A stretch of DNA of 64,000 bases. Origin: Rhodococcus sp. ARC_M5. Its GTDB lineage: Bacteria; Actinomycetota; Actinomycetes; Mycobacteriales; Mycobacteriaceae. The DNA is taken from positions 124,001-188,000 of the forward strand of contig NZ_JALGQE010000007.1 in NCBI RefSeq assembly GCF_022810405.1, in the 5' to 3' direction. Both the position numbers and the translations under genes were made by a program. Below, one piece after another: positions 36,520-46,538 of this stretch (within the stretch, counting starts at the first letter, position 1; each line of letters opens with the position of its first letter). The notes below the pieces were generated by a model. It had not been told where the DNA came from, searched no databases, and was given only the letters and a program-made list of their open reading frames with translations.

Positions 36520-38103
36520 GTGACCGATCCGATCGAACGCTCCGAACTGCTGTGGTGGCAGGACGCCGTCTTCTACCAGATCTACCCCAGGTCGTTCGCG
36601 GACTCCAACGGTGACGGCATCGGTGACCTCGACGGAATTCGAGACAAGCTCGGCTACCTCGAACTGTTGGGTATCGACGCGATCTGGATCGGGCCCATCA
36701 CGCGCTCGCCCATGGCCGATCACGGGTACGACGTCTCCGATCCCCGCGACATCGACCCACTGTTCGGGAGCCTGGAGATCTTCGACGCACTGGTCGACGA
36801 AGCTCATGCGCGCGACATCAAGGTCACGATGGATCTGGTCCCCAATCACACCAGCATCGAGCACCCGTGGTTCAGGTCTGCCCTGACCGCGCCGCGCGGT
36901 GGTGCCGAGCGTGCCCGCTACATCTTTCGAGACGGGCGTGGGCACGACGGTTCGCAGCCGCCGAACAACTGGCCGAGCATCTTCGGCGGTCCGGCCTGGA
37001 CCCGTGTCACCGAGCCCGACGGCTCACCGGGCCAGTGGTATCTGCACATCTTCGCGCCCGAGCAGCCGGATCTGAACTGGAACAATCCCGAGGTGTTCGA
37101 AGACTTCGCCCGCACACTGAGATTCTGGCTCTCCCGCGGTATCGACGGCTTCCGACTCGACGTGGCGCACGGAATGGCCAAGCCGGCAGAGCTGGACGAC
37201 ATGAGCCTCGAACTGAACGCGTTGATGAAGAACGACGACGACGATCCTCGGTTCAACAACCCGCGGGTGCACAACCTCCATCGACGCATCAGAGCGGTGA
37301 TGGACGAGTTCCCCGGAACGGTGACCGTCGGCGAGATCTGGGTGCAGGACAATGTTCGGTTCTCCGAGTACATCAGGCCCGACGAGCTGCACCTGGGCTT
37401 CAACTTCCGGCTGGCCAGTGTCGATTTCGATGCCGAGACCATCCGCGATGCCATCGCCAATTCACTCGCCGCGGTCGAACTCGTCGACGGGACGCCGACG
37501 TGGACGCTGTCGAACCACGACGTCGAACGTGAGGTCACCCGCTACGGCGGTGGGGACCTCGGGCGGGCGCGCTCCCGCGCGATGATCCTCGTCGAATTGG
37601 CGCTTCCTGGAACGATATTCGTGTACAACGGTGCCGAACTCGGGCTGCCCAACGTGCAGCTGCCCGAGAGCGCGTTGCAGGATCCGGTGTGGGAACGATC
37701 CGGGCATGCCGAGCGAGGCCGCGACGGCTGCCGCGTGCCGATGCCGTGGGAGGGCCACACCCCGCCGTTCGGATTCTCGACCACCGATCGAACCTGGCTG
37801 CCGATGCCGCCGGAATGGGACGGCTGCACTGCCGAGGCGCAGCTGGAGGACGTCGATTCGATGCTGAGCCTGTACCGCACCGCCTTCGAGTTGCGGGCCC
37901 TGCGACCGGAATTCACCGGATCCGGGATCGATTGGTACGGAGCGCCTCCCGGCTGCCTGGCGTTTCGTCGACGCGGCGGCCTGATCTGCGCCCTGAACGC
38001 GTCGGACGAGGCGATCCCGCTACCTCCCGGCGAGCTACTGCTGGCCAGTGCTCCCCTGGTGGACGGCAGGCTTCCGGCACACGCGGCCGCCTGGCTGGTC
38101 TAA
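36520..38103 (+). CDS. aglA: GH13 alpha-glucosidase
   Basis: About 527 residues of the oligo-1,6-/alpha-glucosidase branch of GH13. Early motif AVFYQIYPRSFADSNGDGIG, then catalytic Asp214 (GFRLDVAHG), acid/base Glu272 (VGEIWV) and Asp334 (SNHDVER). It should hydrolyse terminal alpha-glucosides such as maltose, isomaltose or sucrose. The frame is open from ATG 36415, but GTG 36520 puts the conserved core near the N-terminus as in Rv2471 and has a well-spaced -10. Cytoplasmic, no signal peptide. Its TAA overlaps the convergent stop by 4 nt. Confidence 0.88.
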   Translation: MTDPIERSELLWWQDAVFYQIYPRSFADSNGDGIGDLDGIRDKLGYLELLGIDAIWIGPITRSPMADHGYDVSDPRDIDPLFGSLEIFDALVDEAHARDIKVTMDLVPNHTSIEHPWFRSALTAPRGGAERARYIFRDGRGHDGSQPPNNWPSIFGGPAWTRVTEPDGSPGQWYLHIFAPEQPDLNWNNPEVFEDFARTLRFWLSRGIDGFRLDVAHGMAKPAELDDMSLELNALMKNDDDDPRFNNPRVHNLHRRIRAVMDEFPGTVTVGEIWVQDNVRFSEYIRPDELHLGFNFRLASVDFDAETIRDAIANSLAAVELVDGTPTWTLSNHDVEREVTRYGGGDLGRARSRAMILVELALPGTIFVYNGAELGLPNVQLPESALQDPVWERSGHAERGRDGCRVPMPWEGHTPPFGFSTTDRTWLPMPPEWDGCTAEAQLEDVDSMLSLYRTAFELRALRPEFTGSGIDWYGAPPGCLAFRRRGGLICALNASDEAIPLPPGELLLASAPLVDGRLPAHAAAWLV

Positions 38104-38789
38104 CGCTCCACTGTCAGCGACAACTGCTGCCCCGCACGGCGAGCGAACACGGAGCCGTAGCGGGCGTCGAGGCGTAACCACACCTTCGAGGCCCGCACCC
38201 GCACCACCTCGTCGGCTGCGATCCGATCGGGGTCGACATCGATCGTCAACGGGTCGTTCCCGCTATGTGGCACGAAACCCATTGCGGTCAGGGCGAACAC
38301 TGTCCGCATGGAAATCGAGACGTCGTCGGCCTCACCCGTGACGTGCAGAACTTCCTGTTCGAGCAGCGAACTCGGCGGACCGTGACTGCTGCCGTGTTCC
38401 TTCGCCAGTGCCGCGCCGCGTTGCGCGAGACCCACGAGCACCCTGGCGGGCACATCGTCGATGTGGCCGAATCCTCCGTCGGGCGGTAGCGCGCCGCGCC
38501 ATGCGGAGTCCATCGAGAATCCCGGGTCGATCACACCGTCGGTTGCCTGCTCCACAGCTGCAGCCAGTACGTCGGCACCGGCGCTCGTGTCGTCCGGAAC
38601 CACGGTGCCGGTGATGACTCGCGCAGCCAGAGCATCGAAACCGGTGATAGCCCAACAGGAGACACCGCCACCCGCTCGGGTCCGCATGCGGATCACCGCG
38701 GCCTCGTCCAAACGCAGCGCTCTGGCACAGAACGTCGCCAGGTTCTCTCGCTCGACCGCGTCGGGGACGGTCAATACGCGCTCATACAC
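38100..38789 (-). CDS. Conserved hypothetical protein (Rv2474c-like position)
   Basis: A 229-residue soluble protein I cannot assign to a function. It begins MYERVLTVPDAVERENLATF and contains the segments EAAVIRMRTRAGGGVSCW and DARYGSVFARRAGQQLSLTVE. Gene order (between aglA and a thioesterase) equals the place of Rv2474c. GTG 38789 is the start, 8 nt inside the end of the upstream thioesterase gene, so they are coupled. Convergent with aglA, stops overlapping by 4 nt. Confidence 0.8.
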   Translation of the reverse strand: MYERVLTVPDAVERENLATFCARALRLDEAAVIRMRTRAGGGVSCWAITGFDALAARVITGTVVPDDTSAGADVLAAAVEQATDGVIDPGFSMDSAWRGALPPDGGFGHIDDVPARVLVGLAQRGAALAKEHGSSHGPPSSLLEQEVLHVTGEADDVSISMRTVFALTAMGFVPHSGNDPLTIDVDPDRIAADEVVRVRASKVWLRLDARYGSVFARRAGQQLSLTVER

Positions 38790-39246
38790 GCTGCCAGCTC
38801 ACGAGAAATTCGCGCTCCTCAGGGGTGAGGCGGCGCAACCGCTGCGCATCGATATCGAACGCTGCAATCTGCGTCGACGCCACCACGGCCGCAGGCGTGT
38901 CCAGCGACGCACCTCGGGCCCGGACCTCGTATCCGACGACGAAGTCCACCGCCCGTACCGAGTCGATCCACATGAAGACGTCGAGGGGGCCGTCCTCGTG
39001 CCGCAGTTGGCCTCGATACTTGACGTGCAGATCCGCGATCACCGCTCCGTGGCGCAGGTTCGCCGTCGGCCTGCCGTCCACCAGCAGCCACGGGATGCGT
39101 GCCTCTTCGAGCAGAGTGACCATCCGGGCATGGTTGATGTGTTGATACACGTCCATGTCCGACCACCGCACATCCACGGTGGCGTGGAAGCCCACTCGCT
39201 CGGTTTCGGGTCGTTTGTCGGACAGATGGGCGTCGGGCACACTCAC
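38782..39246 (-). CDS. Acyl-CoA thioesterase, hot-dog fold (4HBT-like)
   Basis: A 154-residue hot-dog protein with the 4-hydroxybenzoyl-CoA thioesterase signature VRWSDMDVYQHINHARMVTL (catalytic Asp followed by HxNH). It should hydrolyse an acyl-CoA; chain length cannot be predicted. Corresponds in place to Rv2475c. GTG 39246. It is 64 nt after gdh on the same strand and overlaps the next gene by 8 nt, so the unit gdh-thioesterase-hypothetical may be an operon. Confidence 0.88.
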   Translation of the reverse strand: MSVPDAHLSDKRPETERVGFHATVDVRWSDMDVYQHINHARMVTLLEEARIPWLLVDGRPTANLRHGAVIADLHVKYRGQLRHEDGPLDVFMWIDSVRAVDFVVGYEVRARGASLDTPAAVVASTQIAAFDIDAQRLRRLTPEEREFLVSWQRV

Positions 39247-39310
39247 GCGGTCGTTCCCTCTTCTCTATCGAACGTCGTCGGTTTCGGCTCTTGCGATGTG
39301 GTGCCTTCAG

Positions 39311-42300
39311 TCAGGGCACCATGTTGCGGACCTGCCGGGCAGCGACCGACAGGGTCGCCAGGTCGAGGGTTCCCGACTCGGCGATCTCGGTCAACGCCGC
39401 CCGCGACCTCGCCAGCCGAGACGAGTTGGTCGACTCCCATTCCGCGATCTTCTCCGCCACCGACTCGTCCGGCTCACCCCCGGCCAGTACGGCCTGCGTG
39501 ATTCCCCGCAACGACGAATACAGATCGTCACGAAGAGCCAAGCGCGCCAACGAATGCCAGCGGTCTCCGCGGGCCAGCTTGGACACCGCGGTGAGCAACC
39601 AGTCGATGCCGATGTGTGCGTCCAGGGCGAAGTAGAGCTCGGCGACCTCGGCCCCGTCCCGGTCGACGATGTCCGCGATATCGATGATGTCGAGCAGGCA
39701 GTACACATCGAGCAATCCGTAGATCCGACGAGCCAGCTCGGCCGGCGCGCCGCGTTCGATCGCCGCGGCCGACCTCGAGTCCAGGTCGCTCGCCTGATGC
39801 CCGGAGATCCACGTCGACACCGACGGCTGCAATGCACGCACCTGCCCGGCGTACCGACTGATCTCCGCGCCGACGGCCAGCGGCTGGGGACGGTTGGCGA
39901 GCAGCCAACGCGAGACACGGTCGAGCATGCGGCGCGATTCGAGCAACAGTTCGGCCGAGACCGCAGTCGGCACGTCCGCGGCCCTGATCGAGTTCCACAC
40001 CTCGTCGAGTCCGAAGATCTCGGTAGCGGCCGCGAACGCGCGGATGGCATCGGTGCCTGCTGCACCCGAATCCTCGGTCAATCGGTACGGGAACGTGATT
40101 CCGCCGCAGTCGATCGCCTCGTTGGCCAGGGTGGTGGCGACCAGTTGCCGCCGTAGTGGATGCGCGGTGATCGCATCGGCAAACGGCTCTCGCAGCGGCT
40201 CGGGGAAGTACTTGGGCAAACGCGGGGCGAAGACGTCGCTGTCGGGCAGCTCACTGCCCAGCAGCTCGGCTTCCAACGCGAGCTTGACGTGCGCCATCAT
40301 CGTGGCGAGTTCCGGCGAGGTCAGTCCTCGACCGTCCTGCTTCCGCCGTCGTAGATCCGCCTCGGTCGGCAGTGCTTCGAGCTCGCGGTCGAGGCCTCGG
40401 CGCACTTCCAGATCCTCGATCACCCGACTGTGCACGGTGACGAGGTTCGGAGCGTCGAACCTGGAGGTGCCCAGCAGCTCGTTCTGCATGATGTTGTCCC
40501 ACAACACCAGTCGGCCCACCTCGTCGGTCATGGACGCGAGCAGCTCGTCCCGATCCTCGCGCGCCAGGTTGCCGTTGGTGATGGCCGTTTCCAACAGGAT
40601 CTTGATGTTGACTTCGTGGTCGGAGCAATCGACTCCCGCGGAGTTGTCGATGGCGTCGGTGTTGATCTTGCCCCCGGCCGCGGCGTATTCGATGCGGCCC
40701 AGTGCAGTGGCACCGAGGTTGCCGCCCTCCCCCACCACCGCAGCGCGAACGTCGATCCCGTCGACCCGAACCGCGTCGTTCGCCTTGTCACCGACCTCGG
40801 CGTTGGTCTCGGTGGACGCCTTGATGTAGGTACCGATTCCGCCGTTCCACAGCAGATCGGCCGGTGCCCTGAGGATCGCGTTCACCAGCTCCGGCGGGGA
40901 CAGGGACTGGACCGAGTCGTCGAGACCGAGCGCGGCACGTGTATTGGCACTGATCGGGACCGACTTGCGGGTGCGCTCCCACACTCCGCCGCCCGCACTG
41001 ATGAGCGAGGTGTCGTAGTCCGCCCACGACGACCGCGGCAGTGCGAACAACCGTTCCCGCTCGGCGAACGAGGACTCACGCTCGGGGTCGGGATCGAGAA
41101 AGATGTGCCGGTGATCGAATGCGGCGAGCAGGCGAATGTGCCGGCTGAGCAACATGCCGTTGCCGAACACGTCACCGCTCATGTCGCCGACGCCGACGAC
41201 GGTGAAATCCTGGCTCTGCGTGTCGATTCCGAGCTCACGGAAGTGGCGCTTGACGCTCTCCCACGCGCCCTTGGCGGTGATGCCCATGGCTTTGTGGTCG
41301 TAGCCGGCCGACCCACCCGAGGCGAAGGCGTCACCGAGCCAGAAGCCGTACTGCGCGGCCACGTCGTTGGCCATGTCGGAGAACGTCGCGGTGCCCTTGT
41401 CGGCAGCAACGACGAGATAGGTGTCGTCTCCGTCGCGGCGGACGACGCCGGCGGGCACCGTCACCGTTCCGGTGGCACGGTCGAGGTTGTCGGTGATGTC
41501 GAGCAGCCCGGCGATGAACAGTCGGTAGCAGGCCTTGCCTTCCTCGGCATGGGCCTGCCGATCTCGGTCGGCGTCACCGGTCACGACAGGTGGCCGCTTG
41601 ACGACGAATCCACCCTTGGCTCCGACCGGCACGATGACGGCATTCTTGACCATCTGGGCTTTGGCGAGTCCGAGAATCTCGGTGCGGAAGTCCTCACGAC
41701 GATCGGACCAGCGCAGTCCGCCGCGGGCCACGTCCCCGAACCGAAGGTGCACACCTTCGACGCGGGGCGAGTACACGAAGATCTCGAATTTCGGCTTCGG
41801 CTTGGGCAATTCGGCGATCGACTGCGGATCGAATTTGAGCGAGAGGTACTCACGATGTTCGCCGTCGACACCCACCACGAAGTAGTTGGTTCGCAGGGTT
41901 GCACGGATCAGCTCGAACATGCTGCGCAGGATTCGGTCGGCGTCGAGGCTGACGACCTCGTCGATCAAGTCCCCCAACTGGGTGCCGATCGACTGCGCGT
42001 TCTCCTCCGAGCTGGCAGCGGGATCGAACTGCGCCTCGAAGAGGCCGACGAGCAGTCGCGCGGTGCGCGGATGCGTCAGCAGAACACCTTCGATGTTGAA
42101 CTGACTGTAGGGAAAACCGGCCTGGCGCAGATACTTCGCGTAGGCGCGCAACACCACTGCCTGCCGCCAGTGCAGGCCGGAGCGCATGACCAGCTCGTTG
42201 AACCGGTCCGCCTCGGCCTCGCCGCTCCACACGGCCGCGAACGCGTCGGTGAACCGGTGCTGCACTCGGCTCTCGCGATCGGCGGTGCCTGCCTCGGACA

Positions 42301-44149
42301 GCTCCGCGTCGATGTCACCGTCGATTGCCGAGCGCAGCATCTCACGTGAGGCAGAGAGCCCGAAATCGTATATCCAGCAAGACATTCCGTCCGGCCGCAC
42401 CACCGGGTACGGCCGTTCGTCGTCGACCTCGACGCCGAGGCTCTGCAGGATCGGCAGCACCTGCGACAGCGAGACACCCGCGCCGCCGATGTACAGCGAG
42501 AACCGCCAGCTGCCCACGGCGGACTGCTCGTTGCGGTAGAGCTGCATGTCGATCGACTCGTCGCCGAGCCCTTCGAGGCGAGCGATGTCGGTGACGGCCC
42601 GAGCCGGACTGAAGTCCTGCTTGTAGGCCTCGGGGAACGCCTCGGTGTAGCGCTGAATACGCAGCGGGTCGACGGTGCGGTCGAGCGAGACGGCGTCGCC
42701 GAGGGAGTCCTCCCAGGTTCGCGTGGTCTCGGTCAGAGCCGCCTCGATCCGAGTGATGTCCTCTGCCGTCAGTTCCGTCGAGGCTGTTCCCGGCGTGCGT
42801 CGGACGGTCACGTGCAGCAACGCCAGATCCGATTCCGTGACCCGCGCCGTGTAATCGAGTGAGGTACCGCCGAGTTCGCGGAGCAGCCGATCCTGAATGG
42901 CGAGGCGAACGCGGGTGGTGTAGCGATCTCGCGGCAGGTACACCAGTGCGGAGACGAACGAGCCGCTCGCATCGGGACGGACGAACAGCTTGACCTTGCG
43001 CCGACGGCCCAGTGCCAGAACAGCACTCGCGGTCTCGAACAGCCAGGCCGCCGAGGTGGCGAACAGTTCCGAGCGCGGCATCGACTGCAGCACTTCGAGC
43101 ATGGCCTGACCCGAGAAGGATCCGAGATCGTGGCCGGCCCGGGCGATCACCGATCGCACTCGACGCTCGATCACCGGAATGTCGAGCACGTTCTCGTGCA
43201 GCGCCGTCACGGTGAACACCCCGACGAAGCGGTGTTCGGCGGAATTCTCGGCGTCGAGCACACTCACGAAGTACGGGTAGACGGCGCGGTGCACCGTGGC
43301 CGGACTCGCTCCCTGTGTCAGGGCGACCAGATCTCGCCGACCGATCGGTTCCGAGCCGTGCACGTCGTGTGCCGCGTCCCGCAACACACCGAGGCTGCTC
43401 GACTCCACGCCGGTGGCCGTCCGTGCGGCGTCGACGCCGTCGATCCGGTACCGGCGGTACCCCAGCAGCGTGTAGTGACCATCGCCGAGCCAGCGCAGCA
43501 GGGCGGCCGCATCGCGATGCTCGACTGCGATGTCGGATTCCGCATCACCCGCCCGCTGAGCCGCTCCGTCGAGAAGATCGGCCACTTCTGCCTGAACTCG
43601 ACGCATGCGATCGGTGTCGCCGACCACCTGACGCACGTCGGCCAGTACGCGGCTCGTCTCCGTCTGCAGGCGTGCGACGGCGTCCTCGGATGTGGAGGAA
43701 TGAAGCTGAACGTGAATCCAGGACTCGCGTGCTCCATCGGCGATCAGGCCGGTCAGTTCGCCGTCGGCGTCGCGAGCAACCGACAGGATGGGATGCACCA
43801 CGTCGGTGTATTCGATGCCGAGTCGGGAGAGCAGCGAGATGATCGACTCGACGAGGAGCGGCATGTCGTCGGTGACGATCTGCAGGTAGCTGCCGGCCGC
43901 CCGATCGGCCGTCGAACCGGATTCGCTCGGTCGGTGAACCGCTACGTTCGCAGTCTCCGGCCGGCGCTGCGCGGCCAACAGCACGTGCCGGCGAAAGGAC
44001 GTGGTGCCGGGAGAGTGTGCGGACGCCCCGACGGCGGCGGTGTCCACGTGCTCGAAGTACTCGGCTTGCAGGGATGTCAGCTCGGCCAGGAGTCGGTCGT
44101 CGAGCCCGTCGGCCCAATCGTTGTCGGGCAGGTCCAGCGAGCGTGACAT
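39311..44149 (-). CDS. gdh: NAD-specific glutamate dehydrogenase, large (180 kDa) class
   Basis: A 1612-residue NAD+-GDH that oxidises glutamate to 2-oxoglutarate and ammonium. The length is that of the L_180 class; long N-terminal ACT-like regulatory regions precede the catalytic part, in which FGDVARGGLRWSDRREDFRT and the Lys-bearing VGAKGGFVVKRPP (near residue 845) are visible, then a Rossmann segment (GVGDMSGDVFGNGML). In mycobacteria this enzyme is inhibited by GarA; no garA is in the window. ATG 44149. Same place as Rv2476c. Confidence 0.95.
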   Translation of the reverse strand: MSRSLDLPDNDWADGLDDRLLAELTSLQAEYFEHVDTAAVGASAHSPGTTSFRRHVLLAAQRRPETANVAVHRPSESGSTADRAAGSYLQIVTDDMPLLVESIISLLSRLGIEYTDVVHPILSVARDADGELTGLIADGARESWIHVQLHSSTSEDAVARLQTETSRVLADVRQVVGDTDRMRRVQAEVADLLDGAAQRAGDAESDIAVEHRDAAALLRWLGDGHYTLLGYRRYRIDGVDAARTATGVESSSLGVLRDAAHDVHGSEPIGRRDLVALTQGASPATVHRAVYPYFVSVLDAENSAEHRFVGVFTVTALHENVLDIPVIERRVRSVIARAGHDLGSFSGQAMLEVLQSMPRSELFATSAAWLFETASAVLALGRRRKVKLFVRPDASGSFVSALVYLPRDRYTTRVRLAIQDRLLRELGGTSLDYTARVTESDLALLHVTVRRTPGTASTELTAEDITRIEAALTETTRTWEDSLGDAVSLDRTVDPLRIQRYTEAFPEAYKQDFSPARAVTDIARLEGLGDESIDMQLYRNEQSAVGSWRFSLYIGGAGVSLSQVLPILQSLGVEVDDERPYPVVRPDGMSCWIYDFGLSASREMLRSAIDGDIDAELSEAGTADRESRVQHRFTDAFAAVWSGEAEADRFNELVMRSGLHWRQAVVLRAYAKYLRQAGFPYSQFNIEGVLLTHPRTARLLVGLFEAQFDPAASSEENAQSIGTQLGDLIDEVVSLDADRILRSMFELIRATLRTNYFVVGVDGEHREYLSLKFDPQSIAELPKPKPKFEIFVYSPRVEGVHLRFGDVARGGLRWSDRREDFRTEILGLAKAQMVKNAVIVPVGAKGGFVVKRPPVVTGDADRDRQAHAEEGKACYRLFIAGLLDITDNLDRATGTVTVPAGVVRRDGDDTYLVVAADKGTATFSDMANDVAAQYGFWLGDAFASGGSAGYDHKAMGITAKGAWESVKRHFRELGIDTQSQDFTVVGVGDMSGDVFGNGMLLSRHIRLLAAFDHRHIFLDPDPERESSFAERERLFALPRSSWADYDTSLISAGGGVWERTRKSVPISANTRAALGLDDSVQSLSPPELVNAILRAPADLLWNGGIGTYIKASTETNAEVGDKANDAVRVDGIDVRAAVVGEGGNLGATALGRIEYAAAGGKINTDAIDNSAGVDCSDHEVNIKILLETAITNGNLAREDRDELLASMTDEVGRLVLWDNIMQNELLGTSRFDAPNLVTVHSRVIEDLEVRRGLDRELEALPTEADLRRRKQDGRGLTSPELATMMAHVKLALEAELLGSELPDSDVFAPRLPKYFPEPLREPFADAITAHPLRRQLVATTLANEAIDCGGITFPYRLTEDSGAAGTDAIRAFAAATEIFGLDEVWNSIRAADVPTAVSAELLLESRRMLDRVSRWLLANRPQPLAVGAEISRYAGQVRALQPSVSTWISGHQASDLDSRSAAAIERGAPAELARRIYGLLDVYCLLDIIDIADIVDRDGAEVAELYFALDAHIGIDWLLTAVSKLARGDRWHSLARLALRDDLYSSLRGITQAVLAGGEPDESVAEKIAEWESTNSSRLARSRAALTEIAESGTLDLATLSVAARQVRNMVP

Positions 44150-44288
44150 GGTGTTCGAGTACTCCCTCGTGAGGATTTTCCCGACGGCCGTCGATCGCCG
44201 GTCGTCGATGACTACTCGACCTTAGTGTCGAACGCCCTGTTACCGCAGTGACCTCGCGGACCCAGCGCGTCAGATTCGGTCGAATGCG

Positions 44289-44741
44289 TCATTCGACGTG
44301 GAGGTACTCGCCGAGGAGGCCGCGCTCGTGCTCATCCAGTGGACGAGACGACGAGGTAGCGAGATCGAACGCGACCATCAGTGCCTCGGCCTCGGCGCAG
44401 ACCGTCCCGTCCCGGTCCGTCACCACGTGCCGGACGCCGTACGAGGTGGTCCCGACACGGGTGATCCACAGCTCGATCGACAGTGGACCCGAGTCGTCGA
44501 GGATCGGATGCAGGAAATCCGTGGTCAACTTGCGCACCACTGTTGCACCACGCACACCGGCTCCGCCGGAGCCAGATGGTCGTTCCGCAGGCTCCACTCC
44601 CGGCCCCCCGAAGACCGCGTTCAGGAACTGAACGCGGCCTTCCTGGAGGTACTCGACGAAGCGAGTGTTGTTGACGTGGCCGAGACGGTCGGAATCTCCC
44701 CACCGCACCTGGAGTGTGCAGGTGAAGGTTTTCGTCGACAC
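44289..44741 (-). CDS. Acyl-CoA thioesterase, hot-dog fold
   Basis: A 150-residue second 4HBT-type thioesterase with LQVRWGDSDRLGHVNNTRF, where Asp and the HVNN motif form the active site, and an acyl-specificity region LTTDFLHPILDDSGPLSIEL. GTG 44741 begins 1 nt after the ettA stop, so it is probably translated with ettA. The substrate is unknown. Confidence 0.87.
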   Translation of the reverse strand: MSTKTFTCTLQVRWGDSDRLGHVNNTRFVEYLQEGRVQFLNAVFGGPGVEPAERPSGSGGAGVRGATVVRKLTTDFLHPILDDSGPLSIELWITRVGTTSYGVRHVVTDRDGTVCAEAEALMVAFDLATSSSRPLDEHERGLLGEYLHVE

Positions 44742-44742
44742 G

Positions 44743-46422
44743 TCAGTCCCTGGTCAACTTTCGGTGCGTGACGCGATGCGGACGGGCCGCGTCGGGTCCG
44801 AGGCGTTCGACCTTGTTGGCCTCGTAGCCCTCGAAGTTGCCCTCGTACCAGTACCACGCGGCCTCGTTGTCGCCGAAGCCACCTTCCCACGCGAGAATGT
44901 GCGTGCAGGTGCGGTCCAGGAACCAGCGATCGTGCGAGATGACCACGGCGCAACCGGGGAATTCCTCCAGCGCGTTCTCCAGCGATCCGAGCGTTTCGAC
45001 GTCGAGGTCGTTGGTCGGTTCGTCGAGCAGGATCAGGTTGCCGCCCTGCTTGAGTGTCATCGCCAGGTTCAGGCGGTTCCGCTCACCACCGGAGAGGACC
45101 CCGGCAGGCTTCTGCTGATCGTGGCCCTTGAACCCGAACGAGCTGATGTACGCGCGGGACGGGAACTCGGAGCTGCCGACGGTGATGAAGTCGAGCCCGT
45201 CGGAGACCGTTTCCCACACCGTCTTCTTCGAGTCGATGCCCGAGCGGTTCTGGTCGACGTAGCTGAGTTTGACCGTCTGGCCGATCTTGACCTCGCCGCC
45301 GTCCGGCTCCTCGAGGCCGACGATGGTCTTGAACAGCGTCGTCTTGCCGACGCCGTTGGGACCGATGACGCCGACGATGCCGTTGCGGGGCAACGTGAAC
45401 GAGAGATCCTTGATCAGCACGCGGCCGTCGAAGCCCTTGTCCAGGCTCTTGACCTCCACCACGACGTCGCCGAGCCGCGGTGGGTTCGGGATCTGGATCT
45501 CGTCGAAATCGAGCTTCCTGGTCTTCTCCGCCTCGGCCACCATCTCGTCGTAGCGAGCCAGACGAGACTTGCTCTTGGCCTGACGCGCCTTGGCACCGGA
45601 ACGAACCCAGGCGAGCTCGTCCTTGAGGCGCTTCTGCAGCTTCTGGTCCTTCTTGCCCGAGACTTCGAGACGCTCGGCCTTCTTCTCCAGGTACGTGGAG
45701 TAGTTGCCCTCGTACGGGTACAGGTGTCCGCGGTCGACCTCGGCGATCCACTGTGCGACATGGTCGAGGAAGTACCGGTCGTGAGTGACGGCGAGAATCG
45801 CGCCCGCGTATGCGGCCAGGTGCTGCTCGAGCCAGAGCACACTCTCGGCGTCGAGGTGGTTGGTCGGCTCGTCGAGGAGCAGCAGGTCCGGCTTGCTCAG
45901 CAGCAGTTTGCACAGCGCCACACGACGCTTCTCACCGCCGGAGAGGTTGGTGACAGGCGACTCGGGCGGCGGGCAGCGCAATGCGTCCATCGCCTGTTCG
46001 AGTTGGGAGTCGATCTCCCAGGCATCGGCGTGGTCGAGCTTTTCCTGCAGCTCGCCCATTTCTTCCATCAGCTCGTCGGAGTAGTCGGTGGCCATCAACT
46101 CGGCGATCTCGTTGTACCGCTTGAGCTGGACCATCGTCTCGCCGAGACCGTCCTCGACGTTCTCGCGAACGGTCTTGGTGTCGTCGAGGACGGGTTCCTG
46201 CATGAGGATGCCGACCGAGGCACCGGGAGCGAGGAACGCCTCACCGTTTCCGGGCTGATCGATTCCCGCCATGATCTTGAGGATGCTGGACTTACCGGCG
46301 CCGTTGGGGCCGACGACGCCGATCTTCGCTCCCGGATAGAAGCTCATCGTCACGTCGTCGAGGATGACTTTGTCGCCGTGCGCCTTGCGCACCTTCTTCA
46401 TGGTGTAAATGAATTCAGCCAT
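44743..46422 (-). CDS. ettA: ABC-F translational regulator EttA
   Basis: A 559-residue ABC-F ATPase with two nucleotide-binding domains and no membrane segments. Walker A: GPNGAGKSS and GPNGVGKTT; signatures LSGGEKRR and LSGGERNR; Walker B LLLLDEPTNHLDA and LILLDEPTNDLDV. Between them lies the basic interdomain linker (LEKKAERLEVSGKKDQKLQK and following) and an arm insertion typical of EttA. It acts at the ribosomal E site, gating the first elongation steps by energy charge. ATG 46422 (MAEFIYTMKKVRKAHGDK). Rv2477c counterpart. Confidence 0.94.
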   Translation of the reverse strand: MAEFIYTMKKVRKAHGDKVILDDVTMSFYPGAKIGVVGPNGAGKSSILKIMAGIDQPGNGEAFLAPGASVGILMQEPVLDDTKTVRENVEDGLGETMVQLKRYNEIAELMATDYSDELMEEMGELQEKLDHADAWEIDSQLEQAMDALRCPPPESPVTNLSGGEKRRVALCKLLLSKPDLLLLDEPTNHLDAESVLWLEQHLAAYAGAILAVTHDRYFLDHVAQWIAEVDRGHLYPYEGNYSTYLEKKAERLEVSGKKDQKLQKRLKDELAWVRSGAKARQAKSKSRLARYDEMVAEAEKTRKLDFDEIQIPNPPRLGDVVVEVKSLDKGFDGRVLIKDLSFTLPRNGIVGVIGPNGVGKTTLFKTIVGLEEPDGGEVKIGQTVKLSYVDQNRSGIDSKKTVWETVSDGLDFITVGSSEFPSRAYISSFGFKGHDQQKPAGVLSGGERNRLNLAMTLKQGGNLILLDEPTNDLDVETLGSLENALEEFPGCAVVISHDRWFLDRTCTHILAWEGGFGDNEAAWYWYEGNFEGYEANKVERLGPDAARPHRVTHRKLTRD

Positions 46423-46475
46423 GATACCCAGCTTATCGGTGCGAGCGGGTCGCCGGCACCACCGCCCGCGCGCGC

Positions 46476-46526
46476 AGCCGCCGTCCACACCCGATCGCAG
46501 GTTCCGATGCAGCGCGGACGGCGGCT
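46476..46526 (-). terminator. Probable terminator of ssb paralogue
   Basis: 11-bp inverted repeat AGCCGCCGTCC/GGACGGCGGCT with a 29-nt loop, just after the ssb stop on the minus strand. The loop is long and no U tract follows, so strength is uncertain. Confidence 0.45.
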
Positions 46527-46538
46527 ACCGGCAGCGCG

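Noticed and set aside
40430..42349. 639-codon open frame on the plus strand
   Set aside because: Antisense of gdh; long shadow frames are expected opposite high-GC genes.
46423..46436. GGGTAT just before the ettA ATG as a SigF -10
   Set aside because: It ends 1 nt before the start codon, too close for a transcription start, and no GTTT-type -35 stands at the right distance.
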